In this document: piece by piece, positions 9,603-19,639 of the stretch
How positions within the stretch are numbered: the first letter of the stretch is position 1
How the letters are laid out: each line of letters opens with the position of its first letter
Source of the DNA: Leptospira soteropolitanensis
Lineage (GTDB): Bacteria; Spirochaetota; Leptospiria; Leptospirales; Leptospiraceae
DNA length: 64,000 nt
Direction of reading: 5' to 3'
NCBI RefSeq assembly: GCF_026151655.1
Contig: NZ_JAMQPN010000002.1
Coordinates: 310,001-374,000 of the forward strand
Notes under the pieces: model-generated
The model's input: the letters and a program-made list of their open reading frames with translations, nothing else
What the model was told of the DNA's origin: nothing
Database searches by the model: none
Made by a program: the position numbers and the translations under genes

Positions 9603-11312
9603 TCACCCCGCTTTTTTCATTAGCAAATCGGTGGCGGCTTTGAGCACCGCAGAGGTCAGTTGTTTACCACCGATCATCCGAGCCAGTTCCCTCTTACGTT
9701 CTTCAAAATCAAGAATTGAGGCAATCGACACAGTCCTACCACCTTCCTGACGTTTTTCGATTTTGATTTGATGGTGGCCGGAGGCCGCCACTTGCTGTGT
9801 ATGAGTGATGAGAAGAATTTGCGAGTTTCTTGCTAGTTTTTTAAGCTTTGTTGCCATTGCCTCAGCTGCCTCACCGCCGAGTCCGGTATCCACCTCATCC
9901 AAAACTAACATTTGTGGAGAAGGTGCTTGTTTTCCAAGGACACTGCGAAGAGCAAGCATAACCCGAGATAACTCCCCTCCCGAAGCCACTTTTCTGAGTG
10001 GGCGTGGTTTTTCTCCCGGATTGGCACTAAAATAGAACTCGATTTGATCTAGTCCAGATTCAGAAAGGAAATAAGACTTGGAACCTTCTTCGACCTCGCC
10101 TTCAGGGTTCTCTTCCCAACGAAGGACTACCTGGAGTTTTCCACCTTCTAGTCCCAAATCAGCCATCTCTTTCTGGACATCTTCTTCAAATTGGGAAATC
10201 ACATTTCGGCGTAGCTTAGATAGTTGAAATCCAAGATCCTTCAACTCGGCTAAGCATTGGTCTTTTTTGATTCGCAAAAAATCTTCATCCCCAGCCTGCT
10301 CATTCCAACGTTCCAATTCGGATTTTTTTTCCTCTAACAAAAGATTAATTTCAGCAAGACTAACATTGTATTTTTTCTTAAGCTTTTTTATGTCTTGGAG
10401 TCTAGACTGAACCATATCCAATCTCTCCGGGCTAAAAAAAAGTTCTTCTTCTTCCTCCCTGATGACTGATTTCAGGGATTTTAATCTGTCATATACCTCT
10501 TCCCATTCTTCTAACATTTCCTTTTTTTCTGGAACTAAAATGGAAACTTTTTGGATGGCGTGGATTAAGGTTGGAAAAACTTTCAAAATGGAATTTTCTT
10601 TTTCTACCAACTCCTCTAACACCAAACGATAGTTTTCTGCTAATTTTTCTCCATTTGCTAATAGAGATTCTTCAGTAGATAAACTTTCGTCTTCGCCTTC
10701 TTTGGGAGAAACGGATTCAATCTCTTCGATTTCATATTCGAGGATTTCTTTCCGTTTAAGCATAGTCCTTCTGGTTTCTTCAAAATCTATGAGTTTCTGT
10801 TTCCAATGTCGATATTGCTGTAAGGCAGATTTGAATTTAAATTTTAAAGATTCCAAATTGCCATAACGATCTAAAAATTCTAATTGGTTGGATTTTTCTA
10901 GTAGAAAGAGTTGTTCATTCTGACAATGAATCTCTGCCATAGTTTTCCCAAGCTCACGTAAGTGAGAGGTAGATGCTAAACTCTCACCAATTTTAACCCT
11001 TGCTTTTCCATCTTTCATCAGTTCTTTGGTGATGACAATTTCATCTCCTGTATAACGAAAGCCTTGTTCCATCAAATAATCTTTGGCCAAGTTTTGCCCC
11101 GCAAGGGAAAGGACTGCCTGTAATGAATAACGATCTTTTCCTTGGCGAATGTTCGCTGTCGAACACCGTCCCCCAAAGAGAGAAGCCAATGCATCGAAAA
11201 TTAAGGATTTTCCTGCACCGGATTCACCAGTGAAGACAGTGAGACCATCCGAAAGGGAAAGTTCTAAGGATTCGAAGAGTGCAAAATCTTTAATTTTCAA
11301 ATGTGTGATCAT
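9603..11312 (-). CDS. recN: RecN, SMC-like DNA repair ATPase
   Basis: A 569-aa double-strand-break repair protein. The N-terminal ATPase half has Walker A GESGAGKS, the central region is a long coiled coil (about residues 150-380), and the C-terminal half carries the ABC signature ASGGELSRVM and Walker B MLVLDEVDTGLGGEAA. The length matches RecN (about 550). A good Shine-Dalgarno (AGGAG) precedes ATG 11312 by 6 nt. No Leptospira-type LexA box (TTTG-N5-CAAA) is visible upstream. Confidence 0.97.
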   Translation of the reverse strand: MITHLKIKDFALFESLELSLSDGLTVFTGESGAGKSLIFDALASLFGGRCSTANIRQGKDRYSLQAVLSLAGQNLAKDYLMEQGFRYTGDEIVITKELMKDGKARVKIGESLASTSHLRELGKTMAEIHCQNEQLFLLEKSNQLEFLDRYGNLESLKFKFKSALQQYRHWKQKLIDFEETRRTMLKRKEILEYEIEEIESVSPKEGEDESLSTEESLLANGEKLAENYRLVLEELVEKENSILKVFPTLIHAIQKVSILVPEKKEMLEEWEEVYDRLKSLKSVIREEEEELFFSPERLDMVQSRLQDIKKLKKKYNVSLAEINLLLEEKKSELERWNEQAGDEDFLRIKKDQCLAELKDLGFQLSKLRRNVISQFEEDVQKEMADLGLEGGKLQVVLRWEENPEGEVEEGSKSYFLSESGLDQIEFYFSANPGEKPRPLRKVASGGELSRVMLALRSVLGKQAPSPQMLVLDEVDTGLGGEAAEAMATKLKKLARNSQILLITHTQQVAASGHHQIKIEKRQEGGRTVSIASILDFEERKRELARMIGGKQLTSAVLKAATDLLMKKAG

Positions 11313-11336
11313 ATAGACTCCTGTTTACTAAACATA

Positions 11337-11365
11337 TATCTACTACTTAACATATAGATAGTCAA
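11337..11365 (-). promoter_or_regulatory. candidate recN promoter with 8-bp direct repeat
   Basis: Reading toward recN, TTGACT (11365-11360) and TAGATA (11342-11337) are 17 bp apart. The plus strand has the 8-mer AACATATA twice (11331-11338 and 11349-11356), 18 bp apart and overlapping the promoter, which could be a repressor or activator site. The -10 match is poor and this was judged by eye. Confidence 0.35.
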
Positions 11366-11441
11366 CGAAAATTTTTAGAAACGTATAAAAAACGAAATTT
11401 CTCTCTCTTTCCTATCTGAAACTCTGGTGGAAAAGGTCCTT

Positions 11442-13148
11442 ATGAAAGATTTAGAAGGGAAAATTCACCTCGTTTCCAGCTTACCCCTATTCCGAAGTTT
11501 ATCGAAAAAAGAAAAGGTTTGGGTGGCCGAGGCGGTTCATATTGTCGAATCCGAACGCGAAGAGGTTCTTTTCAGTGCGGGAGATGGAAACCGAAGTTTA
11601 TTTTTAATTTTGTCTGGTGGGATTAAACTGTTTCTTCCCAAAAAAGGAGAAGGCAAACGCGAAGAAGAAGTACAATACCTGAAAAAAGGGGAGTATTTTG
11701 GAATCCAATCCCTACTCACTGGAGAAAAACATAGTCATACAGCAGTTACAGTTTCCGAATCTAGGTTTTTAGTTTTATCCCAAACAGAGTTTCAAAAGTT
11801 AATCCAAAAAATACCTTATTTATCGATCACCTTTTCTAAAATGTTAACCAAGTCTCTTCGAGGTGAACTACTTGGAGGAAGGGAATACTTTCGTAATTCC
11901 GTCGTTTGTTTGGTGCATTCTGACCCGATGGCAAAAGACCATTTAGCAAAAGATTTAGTAAAATCCATCGAAGAGGAATCAGGAAAAAAATCTGTGGTTC
12001 TCCATTTTACGCAAAATGGACAAACTGAAAATCCATACCAAAAGTCTTATAAATTTAAAGATTCGGAACGTATTAAAGAAACCTTAGGAAAACATTATGC
12101 CAGTCACTCTTTTATTTTTTTGGAAGTTTTTCCTGAAACGGATGAAGAACTCAAACGACTGTTAATCGAAGAAGCCGATCATATTGAAAACTATCTCTCT
12201 AGTGACAAAACCATTAATCTTTGTAACTCGATTACCAAAGAATCGAAAGAAAACGAAATTCTCTACCATGAAACAAATATTAGAGATATCGTCGATCACG
12301 GAAAATGGGAAATTTATATCCGACGAAAAGCAAGAGAACTTTCCGGAGTCCAAATGGGTGTGGCCCTCGGGGGCGGTGCCGCACTAGGTCTAGCCCAAGT
12401 GGGAATCATGAAAGCCATGGAAGAAGAAGGGATCATTCCAGATATGATTTCAGGAACAAGTATTGGTGCAATCATTGGTGCTTTCTGGGCCAGTGGCCTT
12501 GGTTATAAAGGAATTTTACCACTGCTTGGTGAAATTGATAGTATTTTTAAAATGTTTAAACTCGTAGACTTATCCTTTCCAGGCCAAGGACTTTTACATG
12601 GAAAACATGTTAGGTCACTTCTCGAAAAATATTTGGGGGATTTATATTTTGAAGACCTACCGATTAAACTAAGACTCATTAGTTGTGATATTTCCACAAG
12701 ACAAGAGATTGTCCTCTCCGAAGGAAAGGTATTAGATGCAGTGATGGCAAGTATCTCTATCCCAGGAGTGTTTGTACCCCAACCCCAAGAAAACGGAAAA
12801 ACCTATGTAGATGGAGGGATCGTAAATCCTCTCCCCGTTTCTGCTCTTACCCAGGAAGGAATTCAGAAAATCATCGCCATCAATTCCATGCCTAGTTCCA
12901 AAGATGAGATGAAAACAAACAAACTATTAAATTTGAATGTTCTCGATATTATTGTAAATAGTTTGTATTCCCTGCAGTATCGAATTGGAAAATACAGTGC
13001 ACAGGAAGCAGATGTGTATTTGAATCCAATTCTACCCAATTCCAATTGGTTTGAGTTTTGGCGGAGTGCGGAATTTATCCAATTAGGCGAAACCGTAGCA
13101 AAAAGTTCTCTTGAAGAACTAAAAAAACTGTTTAGCGAAAAACCTTAA
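11442..13148 (+). CDS. cyclic-nucleotide-binding-domain patatin-like phospholipase
   Basis: A multi-domain serine lipase of the NTE/RssA type. Residues about 10-140 form a CRP/cNMP-binding fold, residues 150-290 a linker domain, and the C-terminal half a patatin domain. The patatin domain has the oxyanion loop GGGAALGLAQVG, the nucleophile elbow GTSIG and the catalytic Asp motif YVDGGIVNPLP. It would hydrolyse membrane phospholipid or lysophospholipid, possibly gated by a ligand. ATG 11442 is preferred over GTG 11427 because AAAAGG sits just upstream. It is convergent with the cysteine-synthase-like gene (4-bp overlap). Confidence 0.88.
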   Translation: MKDLEGKIHLVSSLPLFRSLSKKEKVWVAEAVHIVESEREEVLFSAGDGNRSLFLILSGGIKLFLPKKGEGKREEEVQYLKKGEYFGIQSLLTGEKHSHTAVTVSESRFLVLSQTEFQKLIQKIPYLSITFSKMLTKSLRGELLGGREYFRNSVVCLVHSDPMAKDHLAKDLVKSIEEESGKKSVVLHFTQNGQTENPYQKSYKFKDSERIKETLGKHYASHSFIFLEVFPETDEELKRLLIEEADHIENYLSSDKTINLCNSITKESKENEILYHETNIRDIVDHGKWEIYIRRKARELSGVQMGVALGGGAALGLAQVGIMKAMEEEGIIPDMISGTSIGAIIGAFWASGLGYKGILPLLGEIDSIFKMFKLVDLSFPGQGLLHGKHVRSLLEKYLGDLYFEDLPIKLRLISCDISTRQEIVLSEGKVLDAVMASISIPGVFVPQPQENGKTYVDGGIVNPLPVSALTQEGIQKIIAINSMPSSKDEMKTNKLLNLNVLDIIVNSLYSLQYRIGKYSAQEADVYLNPILPNSNWFEFWRSAEFIQLGETVAKSSLEELKKLFSEKP

Positions 13149-14146
13149 TCCCGATCAGGGGATAAAATCACGATATTAAAAGGATTTCTTTCGTTTCTTT
13201 CGGACTCAGGAATAGATTCCGAAAACCTAAGAGCTCCTGTGATGACTGTCCCCGTGGTAAGTCCTGCAAAAATTCCTTCCTTTTCGTAAAGGTCAGCTTG
13301 CAGGTGTAAGGCTTCATCTTTCGTCACATGAAAATAATGATCAATTAATTTGGGATCATAAACGGCAGGAAGTTGGATTCTTTCTCTTTCTTTTGGATTG
13401 TCAGTTTTTCCATATTCCATAAAAGGCGAGTTTTGTTTTCCCGCAATAATGACTTTCACCCGGCGGTCTTGTGATTTTAAAAATCGCCCAATTCCAGTGA
13501 TCGCTCCACCGGATCCCGGTGCCGAAATCACAGCTCCCACTTTCCCTTGTAAGTCTCTCCAGATCTCAGGACCTGTCGTTTTGAAATGAAAATTGGGATT
13601 TGCTGGATTGGATGCTTCATCAGGAATCCATCCACCTAACTTTTTAGCTTTATCTTCTGCAAGTTCAGAAAGACGGCCCAAATCTGATTCATTGGTGACA
13701 GTCACTTCTGCCCCGTAACTACGTAATAACTGGATGCGCTCTGGGGAAGTTTGGAGTGGAACCAAACAGAATACAGGATATCCTTTTACTTTTCCAATCC
13801 AAGTGAAACTAACCGAGGAAGATCCAGCACCAACAAGCACTACAGACATTCCTTTTTTTAGTTTCCCTCTTTTTTCGGCATCCAAATACATCGCAATAGC
13901 AGTTCTGTCTTTCGCAGAGCCAGTAGGATTTAAAAATTCAGCTTTTAGATAAAACTGAACCCCTGTATATTCAGAACCAATCCGATTCAACCGAATGAGA
14001 GGGGTATTGCCAATCAGTTGGAGGACATTGTCTACAATGGGTTTGGCAACAGAAAGTTCCTTTCCAAAGATACCTTGTACATTGTTCAAAGCCTGAAGTA
14101 AGCTGTTGCCTAAGTCATCGATGCCTTTGGAAATTGGATCTATCAT
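13145..14146 (-). CDS. CysK/CBS-family PLP enzyme with atypical substrate loop
   Basis: A fold-type II PLP enzyme of 333 aa. The family opening QLIGNTPLIRLN, the Lys site NPTGSAKDRTA and the phosphate-binding glycine loop APGSGGAITGIG are all present. However, the substrate-carboxylate loop, TSGNTG in O-acetylserine sulfhydrylases, reads GAGSSSVSF here. It may therefore use a different substrate or no longer make cysteine. A 40-residue N-terminal extension precedes the core. The start abuts the FKBP stop codon, so it is the last gene of the gmhA-leuCD unit. Confidence 0.8.
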   Translation of the reverse strand: MIDPISKGIDDLGNSLLQALNNVQGIFGKELSVAKPIVDNVLQLIGNTPLIRLNRIGSEYTGVQFYLKAEFLNPTGSAKDRTAIAMYLDAEKRGKLKKGMSVVLVGAGSSSVSFTWIGKVKGYPVFCLVPLQTSPERIQLLRSYGAEVTVTNESDLGRLSELAEDKAKKLGGWIPDEASNPANPNFHFKTTGPEIWRDLQGKVGAVISAPGSGGAITGIGRFLKSQDRRVKVIIAGKQNSPFMEYGKTDNPKERERIQLPAVYDPKLIDHYFHVTKDEALHLQADLYEKEGIFAGLTTGTVITGALRFSESIPESERNERNPFNIVILSPDRD

Positions 14147-14524
14147 TTATTTTACTTTAATCAGTTCCACATCAAATACAAGAGTTGAGTTGGCAGGAAT
14201 GGGACCAACTGCGCGTGCGCCGTATCCATATTGTGGAGGGATCGTCAGTTTTCGTTTCCCACCTTCTTTCATTCCCACGATGCCTCTTTCCCAACCTTGG
14301 ATGACTTGTCCTTGGCCCAATTGAAAACTAAAAGGTTCGCCGCGATCAAGAGAAGAATCAAATACTTTTCCATTGGTTAACTTTCCTGTGTAATGAACCA
14401 CAACCGTAGTTCCGCGAATGGCTTCTCTCCCTAACCCCTGTTTGGTGTCCTGGATCAAAAGTTCATCAGCAAAAAGACTGGTTGATACGAGTAAAAATCC
14501 GAGTAAAATTGAAAACAGTTTCAT
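14147..14524 (-). CDS. exported FKBP-type peptidyl-prolyl isomerase
   Basis: A single-domain FKBP of 125 aa with a signal peptide (MKLFS to SLFA). It catalyses cis-trans proline isomerisation in the periplasm or at the outer membrane. Family motifs are [32 protein letters not shown] and [15 protein letters not shown], with the closing LVFDVELI. The frame is open 38 codons further upstream, but that part lies inside leuD. ATG 14524, 7 bp after the leuD stop and starting the signal peptide, is the real start. Confidence 0.93.
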   Translation of the reverse strand: MKLFSILLGFLLVSTSLFADELLIQDTKQGLGREAIRGTTVVVHYTGKLTNGKVFDSSLDRGEPFSFQLGQGQVIQGWERGIVGMKEGGKRKLTIPPQYGYGARAVGPIPANSTLVFDVELIKVK

Positions 14525-14531
14525 ACGGCGA

Positions 14532-15158
14532 TTATACAGTCTTTGCATACAACCAGGGAACTTCTTTTTGGTTCTTTTCTTCAAATTTTTGAATAAAATC
14601 TGCCTTTTGTAAAGTGAGTCCAATATCATCAAGTCCATTCAGAAGGCAATGTTTGCGAAAAGCATCCACTTCAAATGGGTATTTTTTACCTTCTTCGGTC
14701 ACAACCACTTGATTTTCTAAATCGATTTCCAAGTTCGCACCTGGTTTTTTATCAATGGCTTGGAAAATTTCTTCTACCTGATTCTCCGGTAAAACGATAG
14801 GTAACATTCCATTTTTAAAACAGTTATTATAAAAAATATCTGCAAATGACGGAGAGATGATGGAACGAAATCCGTAATCTTCTAAGGCCCAAGGAGCGTG
14901 TTCTCTGGAAGATCCACAGCCAAAGTTATCTCTTGTAACAAGGATATTGGCACCTTGGTATCTTTCTGCATTGAGAACAAATTCTGGATTCGGCTTTTTT
15001 CCGGCGTCATCTAAAAATCGCCAGTCGTGAAAGAGATGTTGGCCAAACCCTGACCTTTCAATTTTACGAAGGAATTGTTTAGGGATGATTTGGTCCGTAT
15101 CTACGTTTGCCTTATCTAAAAGTGCAGCGATTCCTTTTAACTTTGTAAATGCTTTCAT
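14532..15158 (-). CDS. leuD: 3-isopropylmalate dehydratase small subunit
   Basis: The swivelling small subunit of isopropylmalate isomerase, which converts 2- to 3-isopropylmalate in leucine synthesis (and citramalate in the pyruvate route to isoleucine). The family sequence [13 protein letters not shown] and the active-site stretch [16 protein letters not shown] are present. At 208 aa it has standard length. It lies 1 bp after leuC. Confidence 0.97.
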   Translation of the reverse strand: MKAFTKLKGIAALLDKANVDTDQIIPKQFLRKIERSGFGQHLFHDWRFLDDAGKKPNPEFVLNAERYQGANILVTRDNFGCGSSREHAPWALEDYGFRSIISPSFADIFYNNCFKNGMLPIVLPENQVEEIFQAIDKKPGANLEIDLENQVVVTEEGKKYPFEVDAFRKHCLLNGLDDIGLTLQKADFIQKFEEKNQKEVPWLYAKTV

Positions 15159-15159
15159 C

Positions 15160-16554
15160 TTAATTCCACTCCCGAATGTCTACAAAATGTCCTTCCACCG
15201 CAACTGCGGCAGCCATTGCAGGTCCAACCAAATGCGTTCGACCTCCTTTTCCCTGTCTTCCTTCAAAGTTCCTGTTAGAAGTAGAGGCACAACGATCACC
15301 CGGAGAGAGAACGTCATCATTCATAGCAAGACACATAGAACAACCTGGGTTTCGCCATTGGAATCCAGCTTCTAAAAAGATTTTATCTAGTCCTTCCTGT
15401 TCTGCTTGTCTTTTCACACGACCAGAACCAGGAACAATGATAGCTTCTACTTCCTTACTGACTTTCTTTCCTTTGACGGTACTTGCCACTACGCGAAGGT
15501 CTTCGATCCTAGAGTTCGTACAGGAACCAATAAACACTTTATTCACTTTGACATCGGAAAGTTTCTGGCCAGGTTTTAAATCCATATAAGCAAGAGCCGA
15601 CTCTGCCGATTTCTTTTGCACTGGATCTGTGAAATCAGTTGGACTTGGTACTGTTTCTGTCACAGGGATCACTTGGCCGGGAGACGTTCCCCAAGAAACC
15701 ATAGGTGCGATTTCACTTGCATTGAGTATCACTGTTTTATCAAACTTAGCACCAGCATCGGTAGCATAAGCTCTCCATTTTGCAGCTGCCACTTCAAATG
15801 CTTCACCCTTAGGAGCGAAGTCTCTACCTTTGATGTAATTGATTGTAGTGTCATCTGGAGAAATGAGGCCCGCGCGTGCACCGGCTTCGATGGCCATATT
15901 ACAAATGGTCATACGACCTTCCATACTCAAAGACCGAATGGCTTCTCCTGTAAATTCGATCACATAACCGGTGGCACCGTCCGTTCCAATTTTACCGATG
16001 ATAGCAAGAACAATGTCTTTTGCAGAAACAAGAGGAGATAAATTACCATCCACTCGAATCTCTAAAGTTTTTGGTTTCTTCTGAACAAGAGTTTGTGTTG
16101 CAAGAACATGTTCTACTTCCGAAGTTCCAATCCCAAATGCGAGTGCTCCAAAAGCACCATGAGTTGCCGTGTGAGAATCCCCGCAGACAATGGTCATCCC
16201 GGGATGGGTGAGTCCAAGTTCGGGAGCCACCACGTGTACAATCCCATTGTCAGGATGGTTGATATCAAATAATGTAATTCCGTTTTCTTTACAATTGTCC
16301 ATAAGAGTTTGCATCTGAAGGACAGAGATGGGATCGACAGATTTCCAATCACGAGTTCTTGTCGAAACATTGTGATCCATCGTAGCATAAGTTGCATCAG
16401 GACGGCGCACTTTCCGGTTGGCTAGTTTTAAACTCTCAAAAGCTTGTGGGCTTGTTACCTCGTGAACAAGGTGTCTATCAATATAAATAAGGCAGGTTCC
16501 ATCTTCCTCGTGGACCAAATGGTCATTCCAAATCTTCTCAAACATGGTTTTCAT
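15160..16554 (-). CDS. leuC: 3-isopropylmalate dehydratase large subunit
   Basis: The aconitase-family [4Fe-4S] subunit of isopropylmalate isomerase, 464 aa. Cluster cysteines lie in [13 protein letters not shown] and GCSMCLAMN. The opening is [11 protein letters not shown], as in other LeuC proteins. The frame stays open upstream to 16686, but ATG 16554 has a strong Shine-Dalgarno (GGGGGAG, 7 nt away), and the longer form would run into the preceding lipoprotein gene. It pairs with leuD. The upstream gap of 77 bp contains a small hairpin. Confidence 0.97.
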   Translation of the reverse strand: MKTMFEKIWNDHLVHEEDGTCLIYIDRHLVHEVTSPQAFESLKLANRKVRRPDATYATMDHNVSTRTRDWKSVDPISVLQMQTLMDNCKENGITLFDINHPDNGIVHVVAPELGLTHPGMTIVCGDSHTATHGAFGALAFGIGTSEVEHVLATQTLVQKKPKTLEIRVDGNLSPLVSAKDIVLAIIGKIGTDGATGYVIEFTGEAIRSLSMEGRMTICNMAIEAGARAGLISPDDTTINYIKGRDFAPKGEAFEVAAAKWRAYATDAGAKFDKTVILNASEIAPMVSWGTSPGQVIPVTETVPSPTDFTDPVQKKSAESALAYMDLKPGQKLSDVKVNKVFIGSCTNSRIEDLRVVASTVKGKKVSKEVEAIIVPGSGRVKRQAEQEGLDKIFLEAGFQWRNPGCSMCLAMNDDVLSPGDRCASTSNRNFEGRQGKGGRTHLVGPAMAAAVAVEGHFVDIREWN

Positions 16555-16585
16555 AACTAGACTCCCCCACTTCCAGTCATAACTC

Positions 16586-16605
16586 GGACATGGGGTGGTA
16601 TGTCC
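16586..16605 (-). other. small inverted repeat in the leuC leader
   Basis: GGACAT (16586-16591) and ATGTCC (16600-16605) form a perfect 6-bp stem with an 8-nt GC-rich loop, 32 nt upstream of the leuC ATG. There is no T-run, so it is not an ordinary terminator. It could be an operator or a leader hairpin for leuCD. Confidence 0.3.
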
Positions 16606-16631
16606 AGGGAATTTGAAAAAATAGATAAGTT

Positions 16632-17459
16632 CTAAGGGGTTTGGATGGTAGCCCCATCCACATAGGTTCCGGAAAGACCCGTGCAATGGGTTGCCGCAGT
16701 CCCACCGCCGCCGCCAGTTAAAGGAGCCGTGTATACGCTAATGATAAATCCTACACTGGACTGAGTGACCTTACAAGAACCGACAGCACTAGTCTCCGTA
16801 CATTTGGATGTCTGTTTCGTTCCCGAAAGACAACTAGTGAGAAACCCATAGTAATTTTGGCAGACACCCGAACCTAAATTACAAGCAAACTTAAATGTTT
16901 TTGTGGAGCCTCCGTTTAAAAGGTCCGTCAAATCCGAATCGGAAATTGCCTGAACCGGTGTCCCATCGGTAAGTACAGTCAGAGGATTGGACTTCGGATC
17001 TTCCTTTTGGTAAAGGTAAATTAGATAACTTCCTGATTTTGTAAAATTGATGATGGTAGCAGGTGAGTCCACCTTTGTATATTCTGTGCCTTCTTTAGCT
17101 AAAACGGCTGAGGATAAATCCAAAGGACAACTGCTCGAAACATAAACAGCAACTTTCGCATAACGAGAAAGTACGACCCTAGTTGCAATTTGAGCTCCAG
17201 CAATTTGCATCACTGCATAATGAGTATCACCTGAAACTGCGAAGGAGACAGTTTTAGCAGTAGTTGTAATTCCAGTATACCCTGCTTTAATTTGTGTTCC
17301 AAGTCCCGCTACAGTACATCCATTTTCACCAGATTCTTTGGCAAGTAAAAGTGAAGTTGTGGCATCGTTATTCCCTGTTTTTCCTGAACAAAACAGTGTA
17401 GAAAGAATCAAATAAAAAACTAACAGGAAAACGAGTTTTATTTGTATCAACCGAATCAT
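16632..17459 (-). CDS. hypothetical lipoprotein
   Basis: A 275-aa protein starting at ATG 17459, 4 bp after the FHA gene stop. It has a long hydrophobic signal ending in the lipobox STLFC (Cys about residue 23). The mature part is rich in Ser/Thr/Gly and Cys and beta-like, with a Gly-rich stretch near the C-terminus (LTGGGGGTA) followed by [13 protein letters not shown]. The family is unknown. It probably sits in the outer membrane or periplasm. It is translationally close to the FHA membrane protein and may act with it. Confidence 0.75.
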   Translation of the reverse strand: MIRLIQIKLVFLLVFYLILSTLFCSGKTGNNDATTSLLLAKESGENGCTVAGLGTQIKAGYTGITTTAKTVSFAVSGDTHYAVMQIAGAQIATRVVLSRYAKVAVYVSSSCPLDLSSAVLAKEGTEYTKVDSPATIINFTKSGSYLIYLYQKEDPKSNPLTVLTDGTPVQAISDSDLTDLLNGGSTKTFKFACNLGSGVCQNYYGFLTSCLSGTKQTSKCTETSAVGSCKVTQSSVGFIISVYTAPLTGGGGGTAATHCTGLSGTYVDGATIQTP

Positions 17460-17463
17460 ATCT

Positions 17464-18924
17464 CTACCTGCCTCGAAACGAAAGGATTGTTTTTCCGATC
17501 TGAATTTCATCTAAATTATGAAGAACTTTTGGTCGAAGTAATTTTTTTCCGTTTAAGTATACCCCGCTTTCTGAAACACAATCAAACAATATATATTTCC
17601 CTTTTTTATTTTTTATCTTTGCATGGATTCCTGCAACATTAGGGTCATCAAGCACCAAGTGGTTAGATTCCCAACTCCCTATGGTCACTTCATCAAACTG
17701 CAAAGCATACTGAATGGGATTATGATTGGAATCTTTTCGCATAAGAACGGCATAGGAATAGGAAACACCAGGAAGCGATTCTTTCTCAGCAATGGCGACT
17801 GCGATTTCTCGATCCTTCGCTGCTTTTTCTAAGGTCTCTCCATACATCCTATCGTAAACTTGAAGTTCTTCCTTCCTTTCCGAAAAATCAGATTCAATGT
17901 TTATAACTTTTGCCAAACTAGAATTTGGTTCTTCATACCCACGTAAATAATAAAGTGCCGCCAAACAAAGAAAAATGAGAAAAAAACTAACAGGAAAAAA
18001 AAACATTGGATCAGATATCAGTAAGTATAGACTTTTTAAAAAGGAAAGTTCGTATTGAAATTCTAAGTGGGACCCTTGGTCGCCAAATGCAAAACCTCCC
18101 GAAAGTATGTTTGTTTTCCATCTGGATAATTTCCAAGGGGAAAGATAAATAAGTTCGTAATCTTCCTCACCCAACGCACGTAAATAGGAAAACAACTCAG
18201 AATAACTATCTGGTTTGGAAATTGGATAATGCCTTCCATTCGCATAACTAGCAAGTTTTGTCGCTTCCAAACTGCTGGGTGCAAGCACTATCAATTGTAA
18301 GTTCTTTTCCCGAATTCTTTTGGCAAGTTCTGGAATTTCAAATCGATCTTGCCATTCAGGTGAAAAACTTACAAAAACAAGGATATTGTCTTCTGTAGTT
18401 TGGTTTTTCTTTATCCCCGTAAGGAAATTTTCCCAGTTTCGAATGGGATAGTTAGGCGGAGGTACCTTCGGAAAAGGAAAGGAAACGTCAAGTACACTTG
18501 AGCGGATACGTTCAATAGAATGTTTATTTTCATCGGCTTGAATTTGTAGCTTGGAAGTCCCACCACTTTGTTCGCTCACTTTCACAAGCTGATTTGCCAA
18601 TTGGACAAGCCAACGACGATCTTCTGCATTGGAATAACTGGGAATTGAAATGTATAAATGCACTGGATTTTTCGCCTCAGTTTTTTGAAGCCGAAAGGAA
18701 TCTGTAAGGCGAGAATTTGAACCCAACTGCTCTGAAATCACTAATCCTTGGGGATCAAAAGATCGGTTAGAGTGAAATCGAATTTTGACTTCTGGATACG
18801 AACCCGTATCCACTGAACGAAGATTCAAATTTGGATTCGCGGAAAGAACCGCAGGAATCAGAACTAAAAACAGAAGTGTCCAATTACTGAAAAAGTAGAG
18901 AGGCTTCCTTAAGTTGTTTTCCAT
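17464..18924 (-). CDS. membrane protein with periplasmic domain and cytoplasmic FHA domain
   Basis: A 486-aa protein. An N-terminal signal sequence (to VLSAN) leads a periplasmic region of about 270 residues that has a vWA-like feel (ILVFVSFSPEW, LQLIVLAPSS). One transmembrane helix follows near 304-325, and the C-terminus (about 400-486) is a forkhead-associated domain. The FHA motif is degenerate: IGSWESNHLVLDD then AGIHAKI, lacking the usual GR and SRxH residues, so phosphothreonine binding is uncertain. It overlaps the ABC ATPase gene by 41 bp, which is long but needed for the signal peptide. Confidence 0.75.
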   Translation of the reverse strand: MENNLRKPLYFFSNWTLLFLVLIPAVLSANPNLNLRSVDTGSYPEVKIRFHSNRSFDPQGLVISEQLGSNSRLTDSFRLQKTEAKNPVHLYISIPSYSNAEDRRWLVQLANQLVKVSEQSGGTSKLQIQADENKHSIERIRSSVLDVSFPFPKVPPPNYPIRNWENFLTGIKKNQTTEDNILVFVSFSPEWQDRFEIPELAKRIREKNLQLIVLAPSSLEATKLASYANGRHYPISKPDSYSELFSYLRALGEEDYELIYLSPWKLSRWKTNILSGGFAFGDQGSHLEFQYELSFLKSLYLLISDPMFFFPVSFFLIFLCLAALYYLRGYEEPNSSLAKVINIESDFSERKEELQVYDRMYGETLEKAAKDREIAVAIAEKESLPGVSYSYAVLMRKDSNHNPIQYALQFDEVTIGSWESNHLVLDDPNVAGIHAKIKNKKGKYILFDCVSESGVYLNGKKLLRPKVLHNLDEIQIGKTILSFRGR

Positions 18925-19639
18925 ATTCTGTTTTTGGCTCCAGGTTTTGGTTTAGAACCGAAATGGTTTCTAAAACTTCCCCTTGTTTCATTATCGTAAC
19001 TTGGGATGCCAGACTTTCGACGATCCGGAGTTCATGTGTAATAAAAACTATTGTCATCCCCATTTTTGCAAGGTTTTGGACTGTTTCCAAGACAATTTTT
19101 TCAGAAAAGGCATCGAGACCCGTAGTAGGCTCATCTAATACTAAAATCTCAGGTGTTCTTAAAAAAGCTAAGGAAAGCAGAATTCTTTGTTTTTCACCAC
19201 CAGACAAAGTTCTTGCATAAGTTTTCCAATGGGTCCGAGGAATCGACAATTCATCCCAAATCAAAAATAAGGAATCATAAGAAATGTTTTTCAAACCAGA
19301 TAATTTAAAAAAATCTTGGATCTGTGCCCGGATGGTTCGAAAAGGATGAAAGGCTGAATTGGGATTTTGGGGAACCATAAAGAGCTTTGTACCGAGCCGT
19401 TTGGAAAGAACATCTTCACCCAGGACCAAAAATTTTTCGTAGGATAAAGTACAACCTTTCGGAACCATTCCAAATAGAGAGAATCCTAAAGTTGACTTTC
19501 CCGACCCCGATTCACCGATGATACCGTGAACGATCCCTCTTTGAATTTGTAAAGATATCCCTTTCCATATCTTTTGCCCATCCTTTGTTCCGATGGTCGC
19601 ATTTTTGATTTGGATCACATTTGGATCAATCGAGCCCAA
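18884..19639 (-). CDS. orphan ABC-transporter ATPase, Opp/Dpp-like
   Basis: An ATP-binding cassette subunit with Walker [11 protein letters not shown]-loop [13 protein letters not shown], signature [14 protein letters not shown], Walker [13 protein letters not shown] and switch His FITHELR. It resembles OppD/OppF-type ATPases, but no permease or binding protein is adjacent. I place the start at TTG 19639 (AAAGGA 5 nt upstream), overlapping gmhA by 14 bp; ATG 19678 is the alternative. It may serve a permease elsewhere or a non-transport role with the FHA protein. Confidence 0.88.
   Translation of the reverse strand: MGSIDPNVIQIKNATIGTKDGQKIWKGISLQIQRGIVHGIIGESGSGKSTLGFSLFGMVPKGCTLSYEKFLVLGEDVLSKRLGTKLFMVPQNPNSAFHPFRTIRAQIQDFFKLSGLKNISYDSLFLIWDELSIPRTHWKTYARTLSGGEKQRILLSLAFLRTPEILVLDEPTTGLDAFSEKIVLETVQNLAKMGMTIVFITHELRIVESLASQVTIMKQGEVLETISVLNQNLEPKTEYGKQLKEASLLFQ

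Noticed and set aside
11313..11441. LexA (SOS) box before recN
   Set aside because: The Leptospira LexA pattern TTTG-N5-CAAA is absent; only an AACATATA direct repeat is seen.
16555..16686. Longer leuC start at 16686
   Set aside because: The extension would overlap the lipoprotein gene, contains no conserved sequence and ignores the strong ribosome site before 16554.
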